The notes under the pieces were generated by a model. That model made no database searches. It was not told the origin of the DNA and saw only the letters and a program-made list of their open reading frames with translations. Below are positions 42,980 to 50,634 of a stretch of DNA of 56,117 nt, one piece after another. The position numbers were made by a program, and so were the translations under genes. Source of the DNA: SHZI01 sp040080965 (GTDB lineage: Bacteria > Pseudomonadota > Gammaproteobacteria > Steroidobacterales > GCA-2729495); NCBI GenBank assembly GCA_040080965.1, contig JBEBHH010000021.1:1-56117 (forward strand), in the 5' to 3' direction. The first letter of the stretch is position 1; the number at the start of each line of letters is the position of its first letter.

Positions 42980-44146
42980 TCAGGTGCTGGGCGGGGCCAG
43001 CCTTTCGGCCAGCGGGGAGCCCTCGGGCTCGAGGCCGGCGATCTCCCGGGTCAGGTCGCGGCGCAGCGACCGGGGCCGGGCGGGGCCGTAGCCGAAGCGC
43101 AGCAGCAGGGAGGGCCGGCCGGCCGGCTCGCCGAGTTCCATGCCCAGCCGGGGGCGAAGCGCGGGGTGTTCGGTCGGCGCATTCACCCAGGCATGGCGGA
43201 TGCCGAGGGCCGTCGACAGCAGGGCGAAGCGCTGGAAGGCGCGACCCGTCTCGATCCAGTGGGCCCGGTCGTCCACCGCCGCGACGAAGGCCAGCAGCCC
43301 CGGGGACGAACGCACCTCGGCGACCAGCCGGTCGGTCTGCCGGTCGGAGGCCGCCAGCAGGTCGAAGAGCGCGCCGCCCAGCCCCGGGGGCAGCGGCACG
43401 CGGCCGGCGGGAGCCGGCGCGAGGCCGTCGCGCGTCGCCAGCGCCGTTGCGTCGTCGAAGCGGGTCCAGCGTTTCAGCTCCGCGCGCCTGCCGGGATCCG
43501 CGTACCACTCCCGGTTGGCCGCGGCAGCCAGCTCGAGGAGCCGCCGCTTCTGGACCGCGCCGGTCACGAAGACGGGAGTCACGCCAGGCGCGCCCGCGAC
43601 ACGCTCCAGGCGGGTCAATTCCACGGCGGGCACGGGCTTGCCGTCGTAGGCGGTGCGCGTGGTCTGCCGCTCGGGAATGGCCGCGGCCATGGGGGACGGG
43701 AACGGCGCGGTCACCTCCAGGTGCACCGTGACCCCGTCCGCGGCCGTGGGTCCGGTCACCACGACGCTGCCGAGCCCGACGGACGCCGCACTCTGCACGA
43801 CGTTCTCGACGGCGCAGCCAAGGCTCACGTGCACGTGATGGTCGTCCGGATCGACCGCGGGTGAGCGCCGGTCGGGATCCGGCAGCAGCGTGATGGCGGT
43901 CCGCGTGGCGCGGAAGCGCCAGCACTGGCTGTTGTACGTGGACGGAGCCAGGGTCGCGTAGCGAACGAGTTCCGCCAGCACGCCCGCGGGCGTTTCGGGT
44001 ATTCCGGATGCGTGGCGCCAGGTGGCGGCCACAGCGGTGGCGTACCCGTCGCGGCCGGCGCTTCCGCAGCCGGTCAGCGCCGCGCCGGCAAGCCCCAGCG
44101 TGCCGGCACGCAGCAGCGACCGGCGCGAATGCGCCCGGCCGCTCAT
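42980..44146 (-). CDS. Tat-exported lipoprotein nitroreductase (Acg-like)
   Basis: 388 residues. The N-terminus has a twin-arginine motif (SRRSLLRAG) and a lipobox (GAALTGC), so it is exported folded with its flavin and lipidated. The nitroreductase pattern includes LAPSTYNSQCWRFR near residue 66, RQTTRTAYDGKPVP, and a late MELGEPAGRPSLLLRFGYG. It is the Acg-like, internally expanded branch. The start overlaps the anbu stop by four bases (ATGA), so it is made together with that proteasome-like protein; the physiological link is unknown. Confidence 0.87.
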   Translation of the reverse strand: MSGRAHSRRSLLRAGTLGLAGAALTGCGSAGRDGYATAVAATWRHASGIPETPAGVLAELVRYATLAPSTYNSQCWRFRATRTAITLLPDPDRRSPAVDPDDHHVHVSLGCAVENVVQSAASVGLGSVVVTGPTAADGVTVHLEVTAPFPSPMAAAIPERQTTRTAYDGKPVPAVELTRLERVAGAPGVTPVFVTGAVQKRRLLELAAAANREWYADPGRRAELKRWTRFDDATALATRDGLAPAPAGRVPLPPGLGGALFDLLAASDRQTDRLVAEVRSSPGLLAFVAAVDDRAHWIETGRAFQRFALLSTALGIRHAWVNAPTEHPALRPRLGMELGEPAGRPSLLLRFGYGPARPRSLRRDLTREIAGLEPEGSPLAERLAPPST

Positions 44147-44892
44147 GACGCGAGGTCCGGATCCGGAAGTGCCTTGAACGCGTTGCGCAGGGCCTCGCCC
44201 CAGCCGCTGCGTATGTGGCGGAAGTACGCGTCCTCGGCGTCAATCACCCGGTGGTGCCCCACCCGCAGCTCGCCGTTGCGGACGATCACCAGGTCGATGG
44301 GCAGGCCCACCGACAGGTTCGACCGGATGGTGGAATCCATGGAGATCAGGGCGCACTTGGCCGCCTCCTCCAGCGACGATTCCCGGGTGATGACGCGGTC
44401 GAGAATCGGCTTGCCGTACTTGAACTCGCCGATCTGGAAGTAACTGGTGTCCGCGGTGGCCTCGATGAAATTCGCCGCCGGATAGATGTTGAAGAGCCGG
44501 AGGCCCTCACCGGCGATCTGGCCGCCGAGCAGGCAGTTGACGTTGAACTCGAGCCCGAAATCCTTCATGCCCTCCGCATCCCGGCGATGGACTTCGCGTA
44601 TCGCGTCACCCACGCAGCGGGCCGCATCGAACATGGTGGCGGCGTCGAACAGGTTGGGCTGCCCGTCGGCGTCCTCCGCGCCTGGCGTCGCAATGGCCTC
44701 CCGCAGCAGGTTCACCACGGCCTGGGAGGCGGCCAGGTTGCCCGCGGTCATGAGGACGAATACCCGGTCCTTCGGCTTCTGGAAGACGGTCACCTTCCGG
44801 AAGGTGCTGATGTTGTCCACCCCCGCGTTGGTGCGGGAGTCGGAGACCATGACGATGCCCCGGTCGAGGAGCATGCCCACGCAGTAGGTCAT
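44143..44892 (-). CDS. anbu: Anbu (ancestral beta-subunit) proteasome-like protease
   Basis: 249 residues of the Ntn-hydrolase fold. It begins MTYCVGMLLDRGIVMVSDSRTNAGVDNIS: removal of Met exposes Thr2 as candidate nucleophile, and the Asp/Ser in SDSRTNAG and Lys in TFRKVTVF form the rest of the active site. Other family marks are LMTAGNLAASQAVVNLL and INCLLGGQ-like VNCLLGGQIAGEG. Anbu assembles into large open helical rings rather than a sealed barrel. The upstream genes (transglutaminase, alpha-E, ATP-grasp) are its usual partners, a set predicted to make or remove peptide tags. Confidence 0.94.
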   Translation of the reverse strand: MTYCVGMLLDRGIVMVSDSRTNAGVDNISTFRKVTVFQKPKDRVFVLMTAGNLAASQAVVNLLREAIATPGAEDADGQPNLFDAATMFDAARCVGDAIREVHRRDAEGMKDFGLEFNVNCLLGGQIAGEGLRLFNIYPAANFIEATADTSYFQIGEFKYGKPILDRVITRESSLEEAAKCALISMDSTIRSNLSVGLPIDLVIVRNGELRVGHHRVIDAEDAYFRHIRSGWGEALRNAFKALPDPDLAS

Positions 44893-44994
44893 GACAAGCG
44901 GTGCCTGGTGAAAAAATCAGGGCGCATCCTAGCGCGAAGGCCCGGGTCCCCGCCGCCCCCGGCTGCGCCCGGCCCGGCGCCGTGTGCCGTGCGC
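44893..44994 (-). other. GC-rich gap between transglutaminase and anbu
   Basis: 102 bases, largest gap inside the operon. Very GC-rich, with a TAGGAT box (44926-44931 on minus) and a T6 run (44911-44916 on minus) shortly before the anbu start. A secondary promoter is possible, or weak attenuation at a short GCGC stem. No gene is visible. Confidence 0.3.
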
Positions 44995-45810
44995 CTACTG
45001 ATCGGCGCTGGCGCCGACGTAGACGCGGATGCTCATGGCCTCGTCGCCGCCGCCCCGGCGCACCCCGCGTACGGGACAGGCGTCCAGGTAGTCCCGGCCG
45101 ATGGCGAGGCGGCAATAGCGGTTGTCGGCGGGCTGGGCGTTGGTGATGTCCACGCTGAACCAGCCCTGTTCTTCGCCCAGCCAAAGGTCGGCCCAGGCAT
45201 GGCTCGCCATGTTTGCATCGCCCGTGTGCACGTAGCCGCTCACGTACCTGGCGGGAATGCCCCGGGCGTGGCAGGACGCGATGAACAGGTGCGTGTGGTC
45301 CTGGCAGACGCCCTTGCCGAGCCGCAACGCCTCGGCCGCGTCGTGGTGCACTTCAGTAGCGCCGGGCACGTAGTCCACGGCCGCCCGGATGCGGCCTGCC
45401 AGGTCCAGCGCGTCGGTGCGGGTGGGCGCCGGCGATCCCGCCCGGGGCCCGGTCGCTGCCAATGCGCGGATCTCGGGGGTGACGCGCGTCAGGCGCGTAC
45501 CGGCCAGGAACACCAGCGGCGACAAGCCGTTCTCGTCGGCCGGCTGCACACCGTCCGTGTCCAGGGACTCCACGACCCCCTGCGCGACGATGCGGATCTC
45601 CGCGCGCGGCTCGTCGAGCGTGACCAGGTGGGTCAGGTTGCCAAACGGGTCCAGGTGCTGGACGCGCCGCCCGGGGGTGGCCAGCGCCCAGCGAATGGTC
45701 CGCTGCCCCGCCTCGGGGCGTGGCGTCAGGCGGATAACCTGTACGGTGGCGCCGATGGGCCGCGCGTACTGGTACAGGGTCTCGTGGCGGATATGCAGCT
45801 GCATGGTCAC
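44995..45810 (-). CDS. Transglutaminase-like cysteine protease/transferase of the Anbu operon
   Basis: 271 residues. The bacterial transglutaminase N-terminal beta domain (MQLHIRHETLYQYARPI; VQVIRLTPRPE) is followed by the catalytic core: Cys169 in GKGVCQDHTH, His204 in MASHAWADLW and Asp221 in WFSVDITN. These form a complete triad. It overlaps the alpha-E gene by 4 bases (ATGA). In this conserved gene set it is proposed to process or attach peptide adducts; no substrate is known. Cytoplasmic, with no signal peptide. Confidence 0.92.
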   Translation of the reverse strand: MTMQLHIRHETLYQYARPIGATVQVIRLTPRPEAGQRTIRWALATPGRRVQHLDPFGNLTHLVTLDEPRAEIRIVAQGVVESLDTDGVQPADENGLSPLVFLAGTRLTRVTPEIRALAATGPRAGSPAPTRTDALDLAGRIRAAVDYVPGATEVHHDAAEALRLGKGVCQDHTHLFIASCHARGIPARYVSGYVHTGDANMASHAWADLWLGEEQGWFSVDITNAQPADNRYCRLAIGRDYLDACPVRGVRRGGGDEAMSIRVYVGASADQ

Positions 45811-46754
45811 CAGGCCTCGCTCAGCAGAAAGTCGGTCGAAATCCGCGAGCCGAGATCCTGGATGCGCTCCAGGAAATCCGCCAGGACCTTGTGCACTCCC
45901 CGGGCGAGCACGCTATCGATCCGCCCGAACTGCAGCTCGGCATGCAGCTGGCCCGCGCGCCGCTCTGTTTCCGCGGACTGGCTGTTGGCGACCCGCCGCA
46001 GGTTGGCGGTGATCTCCTCGAGGCAGCGATGCAGGGAACGCGGCATGTCGGGGTGCAGGATCAGGAGCTCGGCCACCCGGTCCGGCGTGATCCGGTCCCG
46101 ATAGGCCTGCCGGTAGATCTGCAGGGCCGACAGCGAGCGCAGCAGCTGGCTGTACCGGTAGTAATCCGCTTCAGGCCCGCGCGCACCGCCTTCGGCCGCC
46201 AGCACGCGCAGGTTCACGTCGAGCATGCGGGCCGTGTTGTCGGCCCGCTCGAGGAACGTGCCGATCCTGGTGAAGTGAAAGCCCTCGGTGCGCAGCATGG
46301 TGTTGATGGTGGCCCCGCTGACCAGGTGCGAGCGCTGGCGCACCCATTCGAAAAACTCGTTGAGCTGGTCCACGTTGCCGGTCCCGGCGATCCTCCGGTG
46401 GAGGTCGAGCCAGGTGGTATTCATCGTCTCCCAGATCTCCGTCGTCAGCGCCCCGCGCACCGCCCTGGCGTTCTCCCGCGCCTCGCGGAGGCACCGGACG
46501 ATGCTGAACGGGCTGGCGGGATCGAAGGCGATCAGCTCCAGGACGTGGCGTGGATCGATGGCGCCGTAGCGCTCGGTGTAGGCATCCAGGGCGCCGACGA
46601 CAGCCAGTGAAGCGGCCCAGCTCTGGTTCGCCTCTTCCGTCGACCGCGGCAGCAGGGCGGCGCTGACATTCACGTCGAGCAGACGCGCCAGGTTCTCGGC
46701 GCGCTCCACGTAGCGCGCCATCCAGTAAAGGTGGTCAGCGGTGCGGCTCAGCAT
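45807..46754 (-). CDS. Alpha-E domain protein of the Anbu operon
   Basis: 315 residues, entirely helical. The N-terminus MLSRTADHLYWMARYVERAENLARLLDVN is the diagnostic alpha-E signature; the same arrangement recurs as ERADNTARMLDVN near residue 180, giving the internal pseudo-repeat. Conserved Glu/Arg residues face inwards and the family is always beside circularly permuted ATP-grasp enzymes, for which it may be a partner. It follows that gene by 14 bases and overlaps the transglutaminase start. Confidence 0.94.
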   Translation of the reverse strand: MLSRTADHLYWMARYVERAENLARLLDVNVSAALLPRSTEEANQSWAASLAVVGALDAYTERYGAIDPRHVLELIAFDPASPFSIVRCLREARENARAVRGALTTEIWETMNTTWLDLHRRIAGTGNVDQLNEFFEWVRQRSHLVSGATINTMLRTEGFHFTRIGTFLERADNTARMLDVNLRVLAAEGGARGPEADYYRYSQLLRSLSALQIYRQAYRDRITPDRVAELLILHPDMPRSLHRCLEEITANLRRVANSQSAETERRAGQLHAELQFGRIDSVLARGVHKVLADFLERIQDLGSRISTDFLLSEAW

Positions 46755-46768
46755 CGGTCAGGGCCGGG

Positions 46769-48205
46769 TCAGGCCTCGAGGACCCAGGTGTCCTTGGTGC
46801 CGCCGCCCTGGGACGAGTTCACGACCAGGGAACCCTCGCGCAGCGCCACCCGCGTGAGGCCGCCCGGCACGATGCGCACGTCCCGGCCGGACAGCACGAA
46901 GGGCCGCAGGTCCACGTGCCGCGGGGCGATCCCGGAATCCACGAAGGTCGGGCAGGTGGACAGCGCCAGCGTGGGCTGTGCAACGTAGCCGGACGGGTTG
47001 GCGAGGATCCGCTCCCGGAACGCCGCCAGTTCGGCACGGCTGGCCGCTGGGCCGATCAGCATGCCGTAGCCGCCTGCCCCGTGGACCTCCTTCACGACCA
47101 GCTCTGACAGGTGCTCGAGGACGTAGGCGCAGTCGTCGGGGTTCCGCAGCACCCAGGTGGGTACGTTGGCCAGCAATGGCTCCTCGCCGCAATAGAAGCG
47201 GATCATCTCCGGCACGTAGGGGTACAGCGACTTGTCGTCGGCGATCCCGGTGCCCATGGCGTTGGCAATGGTGACGTTGCCCTCCCGGTAGGCGGTCAGC
47301 AGGCCCGGCACGCCGAGCGTGGAGTCGGCGCGGAAGGCGAGCGGGTCCAGGAAATCGTCGTCAATGCGCCGGTAGATCACGTCCACGCGCTGGGGACCGA
47401 GGGTCGTGCGCATGTAGACGAAGCCGTCCCGCACGAACAGGTCCTGGCCCTCGACAAGCTCCACGCCCATCTGCTGGGCGAGAAAGGCGTGCTCGAAGTA
47501 GGCGCTGTTGCTGGCGCCGGGCGTCAGCAGGACGGCCGATGGGTCGTTGACGCCGGACGGGGCCACGCTGCGGAGGATGTCGAGGAGCATGTCCGGGTAG
47601 TGCTCGACGGGTGCGACCGCGTGCCGCGCAAAGAGCTCCGGGAAGAGCCGCATCATCATCTTCCGGTCCTCGAGCATGTAGGACACGCCGGACGGCACGC
47701 GGAGATTGTCCTCGAGGACATAGAACTCGCCCTCGCCGGCCCGGACCACGTCGATGCCGGCAATGTGGGCGTAGATGCCCCCGGGCACGTTGACCCCGTG
47801 CATCTCCGGGCGGTACTGCGGGTTCCAGAGGACCGGCTCCGGCGGGATCCGGCCGGCCCGCAGGATCTCCTGGCCATGGTAGACGTCAGCGAGGAATGCG
47901 TTCAGCGCGCGAACCCGCTGGGTCAGGCCCCGGGCCAGGAGCCGCCACTCCTCGCAGGTGATCACCCGCGGGATGATGTCGAAGGGGATCAGCCGCTCCG
48001 TGCCGAACTGCCCGTCGCTGGCCGATGCGTCGGATTCGCCATAGACGGCAAAGGTGATGCCCACCCGCCGGAACAGCAGGTCTGCTTCCGCGCGCTTCGC
48101 CACCATGCGCTCGGCAGGCGTCGTCGCCAGCCATTCGGCCAGCCGCGCGTAGTGGGGCCGGACGCGGTTGGCCGGCGAGTGCATCTCGTCGAAGGGCAGC
48201 GTCAT
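46769..48205 (-). CDS. Circularly permuted ATP-grasp protein of the Anbu operon
   Basis: 478 residues. The hallmark stretches of this family are FDEMHSPANRVRPHYARLAEWLA near the start, RIIPFDIIPRVI-like RLIPFDIIPRVITCEEW, VYHGQEILRAGRIPPE, and the ATP-site segment VVKEVHGAGGYGMLIGP with a late GGLTRVALREGSLVVNSSQGGG. Such enzymes are predicted to form amide bonds using ATP. With alpha-E, transglutaminase and Anbu it may build and later hydrolyse a small peptide or peptide tag. No other enzyme activity is shown. Confidence 0.95.
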   Translation of the reverse strand: MTLPFDEMHSPANRVRPHYARLAEWLATTPAERMVAKRAEADLLFRRVGITFAVYGESDASASDGQFGTERLIPFDIIPRVITCEEWRLLARGLTQRVRALNAFLADVYHGQEILRAGRIPPEPVLWNPQYRPEMHGVNVPGGIYAHIAGIDVVRAGEGEFYVLEDNLRVPSGVSYMLEDRKMMMRLFPELFARHAVAPVEHYPDMLLDILRSVAPSGVNDPSAVLLTPGASNSAYFEHAFLAQQMGVELVEGQDLFVRDGFVYMRTTLGPQRVDVIYRRIDDDFLDPLAFRADSTLGVPGLLTAYREGNVTIANAMGTGIADDKSLYPYVPEMIRFYCGEEPLLANVPTWVLRNPDDCAYVLEHLSELVVKEVHGAGGYGMLIGPAASRAELAAFRERILANPSGYVAQPTLALSTCPTFVDSGIAPRHVDLRPFVLSGRDVRIVPGGLTRVALREGSLVVNSSQGGGTKDTWVLEA

Positions 48206-48253
48206 GGAAATTGCCGGGACGTTGCCCTCGCTACGGCTTGACGACAGCCGTGC

Positions 48254-48667
48254 CTAGGACGTGCTCCACGCCAGTTCCGCATCGGGCCCGGTCAGGGCTT
48301 CCTGCGCAAGGCGCAGGCGGTGCCGGGCGCAGAACACTGCGTGACGCGCCACCAGTTCGGGCCATTCATCGCTGCGGCATTCTCCGTGGACATCCGCCAG
48401 GTCCCGGCGCACCACTTCCGCCAGCACCAGTTCGGCAGCGCGCAGTTCGATGAGGGCCACGGTCCAGGCGATCTCCAGGGTCGGGTCCGGCCCCGGTTTC
48501 GGGGCTGGGTCGGCAGCGGGAGCGCGGGCCGGCGACCAGGCCACGCGCCGCGCAGCGGCGGGGGCGGACCCCCGGCGAGCAGGTGCCGGCCGATGCCAGG
48601 GACGCGCCCAGGCCACCGCGGCAGTCCAGGGTTCCTTGTTCGGTGGCGGATTCGATGCCAGTTCCAT
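48254..48667 (-). CDS. Small protein of unknown function at the head of the Anbu operon
   Basis: 137 residues from ATG 48667; GGAG sits 7 bases before it, whereas an in-frame ATG further upstream lacks one and lies beyond the promoter. The first 60 residues are Pro/Ala/Arg-rich and likely disordered (WARPWHRPAPARRG; AADPAPKPGPDP). The rest is a helical pair (IAWTVALIELRAAELVLAEVV; LVARHAVFCARHRLRLAQEAL). No family is recognised. It is the first gene after the sigma-54 promoter and 48 bases before the ATP-grasp gene, so it probably serves the Anbu system. Confidence 0.6.
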   Translation of the reverse strand: MELASNPPPNKEPWTAAVAWARPWHRPAPARRGSAPAAARRVAWSPARAPAADPAPKPGPDPTLEIAWTVALIELRAAELVLAEVVRRDLADVHGECRSDEWPELVARHAVFCARHRLRLAQEALTGPDAELAWSTS

Positions 48668-48700
48668 CTCACATCTCCGTGGGCGGGTGTACGGGACCCA

Positions 48701-48718
48701 TTGCACGAGTCGTGCCAG
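48701..48718 (-). promoter_or_regulatory. Sigma-54 (-24/-12) promoter of the Anbu operon
   Basis: Read on minus, CTGGCACGACTCGTGCA (48719-48702 region) matches the RpoN consensus YTGGCACGrNNNTTGCW except G for one T; the GG and GC pairs are 10 bases apart as required. Transcription would start near 48691, about 25 bases before the ATG at 48667. The site also contains the palindrome GCACGA-G-TCGTGC. Confidence 0.7.
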
Positions 48719-48825
48719 GCGGCGGTACCGCGCCAATGCTGGCTCCGCGCAGCCATCGGGCCATCACCTGCACCACGGCAGAGCACGGGGCGATGCAGCC
48801 GGGCCCGATTCCGTGCGCCGGGGTG

Positions 48826-49725
48826 TCAGGGCTTCCTGGCGAGGGCGCGAAGATGCTCGCCGAGCCGCCGGAACTCGGCGCCACGAGTCGAACCCTGCCG
48901 CCAGGCCAGCCCGATCTCGCGGTAGCTGCGCTCCGGCAAGGCGTGGGTCTCCACCCGTGTGCCCGCCAGGAGCGCCGAGCCCTCGGCCATCTCCGGCAGG
49001 AAGGTAATCCCCAGGTCGGCGTCCACCATTTCAATGAGGGTCAGCAGGCTGGACGCCGCAAACGGACTGATCTTCTCCGAGCTCTTGACCCGGCACGCGG
49101 AGATGGCGTGCTCCCGCAGGCAGTGCCCGTCGTCCAGCAGGAGCACCGCGTCCCGGTCCAGCCGGTTGTAGCTGTACCTTTCGGGATTCACCAGTTTGGT
49201 CCCCTTCCGGCAGGCAAGCCGGAAGGCGTCCCGGAACAGGGGCTGCACTTCGGTGTTGTCCAGGTCGAAGGGCAGCGCCAGGAGGAGCACGTCGAGCTCG
49301 CCCTTGAGCAGCTTGCCGTGGATCTCGGCGGTCGTGCCCTCGTGGAGAAACAGGCGCAGCTTCGGCAGCGCCTTGCGCAGGCGGGGCAGCACCCGGGGCA
49401 GCAGGAACGGCGCAATGGTGGGAATCACGCCGAGCCGGAGGGGGCCCGCCAGTGGCGAGCGCTCGGTCTGGGCAAGGGCCACGAGGCCCTCGATGTCCCG
49501 GAGGCACAGCCGCGCCTGGGTTGCGACCTCCTGGCCCAGCGCAGTGATAGTGACACTCCGGTTGGTGCGGTCCACCAGCCGGACGCCCAGCAGGGTCTCG
49601 AGCTCCCGGATGGCGATGCTGAAGGCCGACTGGGAGACGAAGCAGGCGACGGCCGCCTTGCCGAAGTGCCTGTGCTCGGCGAGCGCCGCGAAGTACTGGA
49701 GCTGGCGGGTGCTGGGAAGCCTCAT
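48826..49725 (-). CDS. oxyR: Hydrogen-peroxide-sensing LysR-family regulator OxyR
   Basis: 299 residues. The LysR helix-turn-helix occupies residues 4-63 (QLQYFAALAEHRHFGKAAVA; SQSAFSIAIRELE). The redox cysteines Cys202 and Cys211 lie in DDGHCLREHAISACRV with the nine-residue spacing of the E. coli pair C199/C208, so peroxide should form a disulfide that changes DNA binding. It is divergent from the peroxiredoxin-glutaredoxin gene, its classic target. Strongly identified. Confidence 0.96.
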   Translation of the reverse strand: MRLPSTRQLQYFAALAEHRHFGKAAVACFVSQSAFSIAIRELETLLGVRLVDRTNRSVTITALGQEVATQARLCLRDIEGLVALAQTERSPLAGPLRLGVIPTIAPFLLPRVLPRLRKALPKLRLFLHEGTTAEIHGKLLKGELDVLLLALPFDLDNTEVQPLFRDAFRLACRKGTKLVNPERYSYNRLDRDAVLLLDDGHCLREHAISACRVKSSEKISPFAASSLLTLIEMVDADLGITFLPEMAEGSALLAGTRVETHALPERSYREIGLAWRQGSTRGAEFRRLGEHLRALARKP

Positions 49726-49735
49726 GTTCTATTCC

Positions 49736-49772
49736 ATAGATCGTACTGATATGAACAATATGCTTTCTGATT
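49736..49772. promoter_or_regulatory. Probable OxyR binding site
   Basis: In this AT-rich 99-base gap, ATAG (49736), TGAT (49747), ATAT (49758) and GATT (49769) are each 11 bases apart, fitting the four ATAG/CTAT elements with 7-base spacers of the OxyR consensus; the first box is perfect and the others partial. It lies just upstream of oxyR and the divergent prx-grx gene. Confidence 0.55.
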
Positions 49773-49824
49773 ATTGCGCACGGGCGCACCATGTCGCCAG
49801 TCCCTCACCGAATGGAGTCCGCTC

Positions 49825-50568
49825 ATGTTGCAGAGCCGCGAAGGCCAGCGCGTCCCCGACGTCACGTTCCGCACCCGCAAGGGCCACGAATGGGTGAACC
49901 GCACCAGCAAGGAGATCTTCTCCGGGCGAACGGTCATCGTCTTTTCCCTGCCCGGCGCCTTCACGCCCACGTGCTCCTCGACCCACGTGCCCCGCTACAA
50001 CCAGTTTGCGCCCGCGTTCAGGGCCCAGGGCGTGGACGAGATCGTCTGCATCTCGGTCAATGACGCCTTCGTGATGAACGAGTGGCAGGAAGACCAACGG
50101 GCCGGCAACGTGACGTTCCTGCCGGACGGCAATGGCGAATTCTCCGAGCGCATGGGCCTGCTCGTCGGCAAGGAGGACATCGGCTTTGGCCGCCGGTCCT
50201 GGCGGTACTCGATGCTGGTCCGGGACGGCGTCATCGAGAAGATGTTCATCGAACCCGAGGAACCGGGCGACCCCTTCAAGGTGTCCGATGCCGACACTAT
50301 GCTGGCCTACGTCGCCCCTGGCGCCGCCAAGCCGCTGGACGTCACGGTCTTTACCCGCAAGGGCTGCCCGCACTGCTCCCGGGCCAAGGCGCGCCTGAAG
50401 GAGGCCGGGATCCCGTACGAGGAACTCACGCTCAACAAGGAGTTCTCCGACAGCACCCTCCGGGCCGTGGCCGGCAGCACTGCGGTGCCGCAGGTCTTCA
50501 TCAATGGCACGCACATCGGCGGGGCCGACGAACTGGAGAAGTGGCTGGCCTCGCGCAAGGCAGCCTAG
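49825..50568 (+). CDS. Peroxiredoxin 5-glutaredoxin hybrid
   Basis: 247 residues from ATG 49825 (GGAG 9 bases upstream; the earlier in-frame start lies in the operator region). Residues 1-165 are a Prx5-type peroxiredoxin with peroxidatic Cys50 in PGAFTPTCSSTHVP. Residues 170-247 are a glutaredoxin with the CPHC active site (181-184), TAVPQVFINGTHIGGADEL. The fused Grx reduces the Prx with glutathione, so hydrogen peroxide and alkyl peroxides are removed without a separate reductase. Expected to be OxyR-induced. Confidence 0.96.
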   Translation: MLQSREGQRVPDVTFRTRKGHEWVNRTSKEIFSGRTVIVFSLPGAFTPTCSSTHVPRYNQFAPAFRAQGVDEIVCISVNDAFVMNEWQEDQRAGNVTFLPDGNGEFSERMGLLVGKEDIGFGRRSWRYSMLVRDGVIEKMFIEPEEPGDPFKVSDADTMLAYVAPGAAKPLDVTVFTRKGCPHCSRAKARLKEAGIPYEELTLNKEFSDSTLRAVAGSTAVPQVFINGTHIGGADELEKWLASRKAA

Positions 50569-50576
50569 AGCCTCCT

Positions 50577-50634
50577 GTAGGAGCACCTTCAGGTGCGACT
50601 GCTTTCGATCAGTCGCGCCTGAAGGCGCTCCTAC
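50577..50634. repeat. REP-like palindrome, two GTAGGAGCGCC units
   Basis: Inverted half-units 50577-50601 and 50610-50634 with an 8-base loop; two mismatches, each of which is balanced within its own half-unit (ACC..GGT against GCC..GGC). It closes the peroxiredoxin gene and contains the stop codon of the next minus-strand gene. Confidence 0.85.
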
